NCBI GenBank assembly: GCA_937897265.1
Contig: CALCPT010000453.1
Span: forward strand, 1 to 10,947
From: an uncultured Alcaligenaceae bacterium
GTDB taxonomy: Bacteria > Pseudomonadota > Gammaproteobacteria > Burkholderiales > Burkholderiaceae_B
DNA: 10,947 nucleotides
Reading direction: 5' to 3'
The notes beneath the pieces were generated by a model. That model was not told the origin of the DNA, did no database searches, and saw only the letters and a program-made list of their open reading frames with translations. The position numbers were made by a program, and so were the translations under genes. Below are positions 7,783-10,947 of this stretch, piece after piece. The first letter of the stretch is position 1. Every line of letters starts with the position of its first letter.

Positions 7783-7849
7783 GGTTAAAACACTGCTCGA
7801 CACCGAACAGCGATTTTGCACACCACCGCGACCAGTGGCCTGCAAATTT

Positions 7850-7875
7850 TTTAATCGAGGCTAAGCTCGATTGAA
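7850..7875. repeat. Inverted repeat in the prs-rplY spacer
   Basis: AATCGAG (7853-7859) and CTCGATT (7866-7872) form a 7-bp stem with a 6-nt loop, extendable by a T-G and two T-A pairs. On the minus strand it is followed by A rather than T residues, so it does not look like a terminator for prs. It may be an mRNA processing or stability element. Confidence 0.3.
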
Positions 7876-7927
7876 TTCGGTCAACAAAAAATCAACAACA
7901 ATGAATCGTCAGCTTCGACGTTCGGGC

Positions 7928-8878
7928 TTAGTCAACAAACAGCGAACTCACTGATTCGGCGTTTGAAATACGTAAGATTGTTTCGCCCAACAAAGCCGCA
8001 CATGAGAGCTGGCGGATTTTGCTACAGGCACGCGCCTGCTCAGACAGAGGAATCGTGTCGGTCACGACAAGCTCAGTCAATTCAGAGTTTTGGATACGCT
8101 CGATGGCGCCACCCGACAAGACAGCGTGGGTACAGTAGGCATACACACCGCCAGCACCACGCTCTTTGAGCGCTTGTGCGGCTTTGCAGAGCGTACCTGC
8201 TGTATCAACCATGTCATCCATGATTAAGCAGGTGCGACCATCTACCTCGCCAATGATGTTCATCACTTCAGAAACATTGGCCTTAGGACGGCGCTTATCA
8301 ATAATGGCCAGATCAGCTTCAAGCTGCTTGGCCAAGGCACGCGCACGCACAACACCGCCAATATCAGGTGAAACCACCACCAAGTTTGAGAGATTACGGC
8401 GCCAGATGTCGCCCAACAAAATCGGACCAGCGTAAATATTGTCGACCGGGATATCGAAAAAACCTTGAATCTGATCGGCGTGAAGATCCATCGTTAAAAC
8501 ACGATCGACACCCGCTACCTGCAACATGTTGGCCACAACCTTGGCCGAAATCGCAACACGCGCAGAACGCGGGCGACGATCTTGACGACCATAACCAAAA
8601 TACGGGATTGCCGCGGTAATGCGACCGGCCGAGGCGCGACGCAAAGCGTCGACCATGACCATGATTTCCATCAGGTTATCGTTGGTGGGAGCACAGGTGG
8701 GCTGCAGCACAAAAACGTCTTTACCGCGAACGTTTTCGTTAATCTCGACCATCACTTCGCCGTCTGAAAAACGGCCAACGGACATTTTGCCCATCGACAT
8801 ATCGAGGTGGTTTACCACGTCGATGGCCAGCCGTGTATTGGCTGTGCCCGTGAAAATCATAAAACTATCGTTGGCCAT
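7928..8878 (-). CDS. prs: Ribose-phosphate pyrophosphokinase (PRPP synthetase)
   Basis: 316 residues, the normal class I length. Prs makes 5-phosphoribosyl-1-pyrophosphate from ribose 5-phosphate and ATP, the shared precursor of purines, pyrimidines, histidine, tryptophan and NAD. Visible are FSDGE (37-41), the ATP-binding [16 protein letters not shown] (98-113), [11 protein letters not shown] (131-141), SPDIGG (170-175), KRRP with K195 on the flexible catalytic loop, and the PRPP signature [10 protein letters not shown] (221-230). Nothing key is missing. The ATG at 8878 gives the usual [14 protein letters not shown]; the Shine-Dalgarno is weak. It follows tRNA-Gln, with an intrinsic terminator ending 41 nt before the start. 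It therefore needs readthrough, attenuation or a promoter of its own; I see no strong one. rplY follows. Confidence 0.97.
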   Translation of the reverse strand: MANDSFMIFTGTANTRLAIDVVNHLDMSMGKMSVGRFSDGEVMVEINENVRGKDVFVLQPTCAPTNDNLMEIMVMVDALRRASAGRITAAIPYFGYGRQDRRPRSARVAISAKVVANMLQVAGVDRVLTMDLHADQIQGFFDIPVDNIYAGPILLGDIWRRNLSNLVVVSPDIGGVVRARALAKQLEADLAIIDKRRPKANVSEVMNIIGEVDGRTCLIMDDMVDTAGTLCKAAQALKERGAGGVYAYCTHAVLSGGAIERIQNSELTELVVTDTIPLSEQARACSKIRQLSCAALLGETILRISNAESVSSLFVD

Positions 8879-8919
8879 GGTTTAGGCAATCACAGACAGT
8901 AAATCAAGCAAACAGAAAG

Positions 8920-8987
8920 CAAAAAAGCTGTTGAACGAGAGCCTGACACTGAAACGACGAATCTGACGGCAAACAAGTTCAACAGCT
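8920..8987 (-). terminator. Long-loop intrinsic terminator between tRNA-Gln and prs
   Basis: AGCTGTTGAAC (minus strand, 8987-8977) pairs perfectly over 11 bp with GTTCAACAGCT (8936-8926), followed by five more T. The loop is 40 nt, unusually long. It begins 14 nt past the mature tRNA end and stops 41 nt before the prs ATG. It most likely ends the lolB-ispE-tRNA transcript; as an inference it could also act as an attenuator for prs. Confidence 0.65.
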
Positions 8988-9000
8988 ACACGTTTTGGGG

Positions 9001-9074
9001 CTGGGGAGGAAGGATTCGAACCTTCGCATGCCGGAATCAAAATCCGGTGCCTTAACCAGCTTGGCGACTCCCCA
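9001..9074 (-). tRNA. glnT-TTG: tRNA-Gln (anticodon TTG)
   Basis: The minus strand folds as a standard tRNA of 74 nt. The acceptor TGGGGAG/CTCCCCA forms seven pairs and the discriminator is G. The anticodon stem CCGGA/TCCGG encloses the loop TTTTGAT, giving anticodon TTG for CAA (and by wobble CAG) glutamine codons. The T arm is GAAGG-TTCGAAT-CCTTC. The 3' CCA is not encoded: CCC follows the discriminator, so CCA must be added after processing. The mature 5' end lies 1 nt beyond the ispE stop, and the terminator at 8987-8920 follows, so it is probably released from an ispE-containing transcript by RNase P. The symbol is descriptive only. Confidence 0.96.
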
Positions 9075-9075
9075 A

Positions 9076-10023
9076 CTAACTTTCAATCCAATGCCGCAAG
9101 GGGTGCTCTGATAACCCTTCACAGACCGAAATCGACTGTATTGGGTTCAGCACACCCGCCAAGGCTGCACTAGAAAAATCTGTACGCGTTTTAGCGAGTA
9201 ATTTCTGATGGACCGCCGTTGCCTGCTGAACACTCGGAAACCCAACAAACAGGCAGGCTCCTGATCCTGTCATTCGGGCTTTTAGACCGGCTTGGGTAAG
9301 CCAATCGAGCGCCTGACAAACAACGGGATAGCGTTTCATAACAACTGGCTGCAAATCGTTGCGACCAAAATCTTGCAGGAAACTTGATTGTTGATCAATT
9401 TCACCGCAAAACTCAGCAAAGAGTTTGACCCCAGAAAAGTCCGTCATTTTGACCGGATCGGTGTCTCTTGTCAAATCAGACGCCCCGAAAACGGCTGCAG
9501 TGGGTACGCTTTGGGCAGGCTGAACAACAACATAAGACCGTTCAGGCAACCGGACGGGGGTCAGTTGCTCACCTATTCCTTGGGCAAACGCATTTTGGCC
9601 AGCGATAAAGACTGGCACGTCGGCGCCCAATCCAAGCCCAAGCCGCATCAGGTCTGCGCGACTCAAACGCGTTTCCCACAGTCGATTTAGCGCGATTAGC
9701 ACGGTCGCGGCATCACTCGAGCCACCTCCTAAGCCACCGCCAGCAGGTATATTTTTTTTCACCTTAATTTGAGCGCCAAGCTTGGTACCGGTATGCGTTT
9801 GCAATGCTCGCGCGGCGCGCACCACCAGATCTTCATCGTGCGGCACCCCTAGCATGTCAGTTTCGCGCACAATCTTGCCATCACGGCGCAGATCCAAGTC
9901 GATGCGGTCAGCCAGACTGATCAGCCTAAAAACAGTCTGCAAAAGATGATAGCCATCATCACGTCGCCCAACGACATGCAAAAACAAATTCAACTTTGCT
10001 GGTGCGGGAAGGTCGTACAGCAC
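9076..10023 (-). CDS. ispE: 4-diphosphocytidyl-2-C-methyl-D-erythritol kinase
   Basis: 315 residues. IspE phosphorylates the 2-hydroxyl of CDP-methylerythritol with ATP, a step of the MEP pathway to isoprenoids, and is usually essential. It is a GHMP kinase: PAPAKLNLFLHVVGRRDDGYH (6-26, split here by K10, the proposed catalytic lysine), the glycine-rich ATP loop PAGGGLGGGSSDAA (93-106), GADVP with D135, and MTGSGACLF (251-259). The start is GTG at 10023, giving MLYDLPAPAKLN; it lies 2 nt after the lolB stop with no good Shine-Dalgarno, so translation is probably coupled to lolB. tRNA-Gln starts 1 nt after the TAG. The length is slightly above the usual 280-300 because of an extended C-terminal tail. 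Confidence 0.95.
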   Translation of the reverse strand: MLYDLPAPAKLNLFLHVVGRRDDGYHLLQTVFRLISLADRIDLDLRRDGKIVRETDMLGVPHDEDLVVRAARALQTHTGTKLGAQIKVKKNIPAGGGLGGGSSDAATVLIALNRLWETRLSRADLMRLGLGLGADVPVFIAGQNAFAQGIGEQLTPVRLPERSYVVVQPAQSVPTAAVFGASDLTRDTDPVKMTDFSGVKLFAEFCGEIDQQSSFLQDFGRNDLQPVVMKRYPVVCQALDWLTQAGLKARMTGSGACLFVGFPSVQQATAVHQKLLAKTRTDFSSAALAGVLNPIQSISVCEGLSEHPLRHWIES

Positions 10024-10025
10024 GG

Positions 10026-10613
10026 TTAGTCGATAACCAGTCGAACCGACATCTTGCGACCGGCTTCAGCGCGCAGCAAACTGACCAAGCGCGGACCAAG
10101 AGCATCGAAATTAGAGAGCCGTGCGCTCCAGCCCTCTTGCTCGAAGGACACGATTCTGCCCTGGGCATCTCGTTCTAACACACGCATCCCTGACTGAGGT
10201 TTTTGCTGCGTACGCAACCAAGCGCGCAACCCCTGCACAGGGATGCTTTGGCCAAGTGCCTGATCGACCAAACTATCCGGTGTCATGGTTTGTATGACCT
10301 CGCCATTTGCCCGCTCAAGGGTCGCACCGCTGCTTTGCACGGTGACGCGCGCCAAAATACTACCGAAAGGGTTGGTCAAATCCAGCGTCAGTTGTGCGGG
10401 AGTGTCGCGCCAGACAAAACCGCCTTGAATCGCCTCGGGGGCTTGATTGACCTGCTCGGTCTTGACAGCAAACCGCCCCATCCGCAGCAAAGAGCCCTCA
10501 GGCATCGACTCACTCGCGGGTTGCGTTGCGCAACCACTTAATCCAATTAGCAGCACAGCGAACGTGAGGCCGATAATCGATCGCAGACTCACCAAATTTT
10601 TTGCAATCCTCAA
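10026..10613 (-). CDS. lolB: Outer-membrane lipoprotein receptor LolB
   Basis: 195 residues, the usual LolB size. LolB is itself a lipoprotein; it takes lipoproteins from periplasmic LolA and inserts them in the outer membrane. The N-terminus has a basic start, a hydrophobic run (about 13-27) and a lipobox LSGC with lipidated C28; Ala at +2 fits outer-membrane sorting. The LolB fold follows: GRFAVKTE, GGFVWRDT, LDLTNPFGSILARVTV, TPDSLV, then PVQGLRAWLR. The start is TTG at 10613, supported by GGAG 7 nt upstream; a GTG at codon 8 is a weaker alternative. The TTG overlaps the stop of the upstream TPR gene as TTGA. ispE starts 2 nt downstream, so the three genes form a tight operon. Confidence 0.9.
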   Translation of the reverse strand: MRIAKNLVSLRSIIGLTFAVLLIGLSGCATQPASESMPEGSLLRMGRFAVKTEQVNQAPEAIQGGFVWRDTPAQLTLDLTNPFGSILARVTVQSSGATLERANGEVIQTMTPDSLVDQALGQSIPVQGLRAWLRTQQKPQSGMRVLERDAQGRIVSFEQEGWSARLSNFDALGPRLVSLLRAEAGRKMSVRLVID

Positions 10614-10898
10614 AGTCGCACTCCAAGACGCTTGATCGTCTCTTGCAGCGTCGCGTTATCGGCCTCTTTTGCCAGACCTTTTTTCCAGATCTCTTTGGCG
10701 GCGTCGCGCTGACCTAACATCCACAGGGCTTCACCGAGATGCGCTGCGATATCAGCCTCTGGGCGCACGCGATAGGCTTTTTCTAGGTACTGCACCGCTG
10801 CCACATAGTCGCCAAGTCGAAACTTGATCCAACCCATGCTGTCCATGATGAAAGGATCGTTCGGCGCAATCTCAAGCGCCCTGGTAATGAGCTTGAGG
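10610..10898 (-). CDS. Tetratricopeptide-repeat protein, 5' end missing
   Basis: The last 96 or so codons of a TPR protein, read from the adapter junction at 10898 to TGA at 10610. The visible part starts LKLITRALEIAPNDPFIMDSM. It has about two and a half TPR units: ALEIAPNDPFIMDSMGW, then LGDYVAAVQYLEKAYRVRPE and AAHLGEALWMLGQRDAAKEIWKKGL. A TPR protein directly upstream of lolB is common in betaproteobacteria; there it is a long periplasmic or secreted protein of about 600 residues of unclear role, perhaps in envelope assembly. A Met at 10846 gives a 78-residue frame but is internal: the frame is open upstream and the repeat consensus continues. The cut is an assembly end, not a biological truncation. 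Confidence 0.85.
10621..10624 (-). promoter_or_regulatory. Ribosome binding site deciding the lolB TTG start
   Basis: GGAG on the minus strand, 7 nt before the TTG at 10613-10611 and inside the last codons of the TPR gene. It is the best argument for the rare TTG start. Confidence 0.55.
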
Positions 10899-10947
10899 AG
10901 ATCGGAAGAGCGTCGTGTAGGGAAAGAGTGTCTTCGCCTGTGTAGAT
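10899..10947. other. Illumina adapter, not genomic
   Basis: From 10899 the sequence reads AGATCGGAAGAGC and continues exactly as the reverse complement of the Illumina P5-side read primer through 10931. An 8-base index CTTCGCCT follows (10932-10939; on the other strand AGGCGAAG, the TruSeq HT i5 index D505 as I remember the list). It ends with GTGTAGAT (10940-10947), the start of the P5 flow-cell sequence. No biology should be read from these bases. Confidence 0.98.

Noticed and set aside
7753..7845. 31-codon N-terminal extension of L25
   Set aside because: [12 protein letters not shown] at 7752 matches the family and has GGAG at the right distance.
7873..7927. Possible prs terminator at the T6 run after the prs stop
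   Set aside because: The only stem before it has four pairs (CGTC/GACG) and does not adjoin the T run.

Overview
The window is a piece of a bacterial chromosome, most probably from a betaproteobacterium of the order Burkholderiales. The evidence is the gene order lolB - ispE - tRNA-Gln - prs - rplY(ctc) - pth, with ychF nearby, which is the usual housekeeping block in that group. The L25 and Prs proteins also read like Alcaligenaceae/Burkholderiales versions; that family-level placement comes from remembered similarity, not from a search. The right-hand end is not genomic: bases 10899-10947 are an Illumina adapter with its i5 index, so the true sequence stops at about 10898.

Layout. (1) Positions 1-2700 are an AT-richer accessory stretch. 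It holds a broken NUDIX hydrolase (minus strand, two frames), one Sel1-repeat protein (minus, 713-1777) and about 1 kb with no convincing gene. Near 2600-2700 there is a promoter-like site followed by a strong intrinsic terminator, which could bound a very small RNA. (2) Positions 2758-3849 encode the universal ATPase YchF (minus). (3) Divergent from it is an acyl-CoA synthetase-type adenylate-forming enzyme (plus, 3999-5585). (4) From 5685 to the right end everything is on the minus strand: a CPBP-family membrane protease overlapping pth by 4 nt, pth, a terminator, rplY, prs, a second terminator, tRNA-Gln, ispE, lolB and the 3' part of a TPR protein.

How the genes work together. The right-hand block is housekeeping. 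A TPR protein and the outer-membrane lipoprotein receptor LolB overlap by 4 nt. IspE (isoprenoid precursor kinase) follows 2 nt later, and tRNA-Gln(UUG) begins 1 nt after the ispE stop. PRPP synthetase, ribosomal protein L25 and peptidyl-tRNA hydrolase then follow. Three of these products serve translation (tRNA-Gln, L25, Pth). The terminators after tRNA-Gln and before pth divide this colinear set into units. The acyl-CoA synthetase and CPBP protease sit between pth and ychF, which are adjacent in many proteobacteria.

I found no defence system, CRISPR array, insertion sequence, integrase or other clearly new system. The most useful second-look items are the adapter at the end, the NUDIX pseudogene, the candidate small RNA, and the two terminators placed unusually close to start codons.
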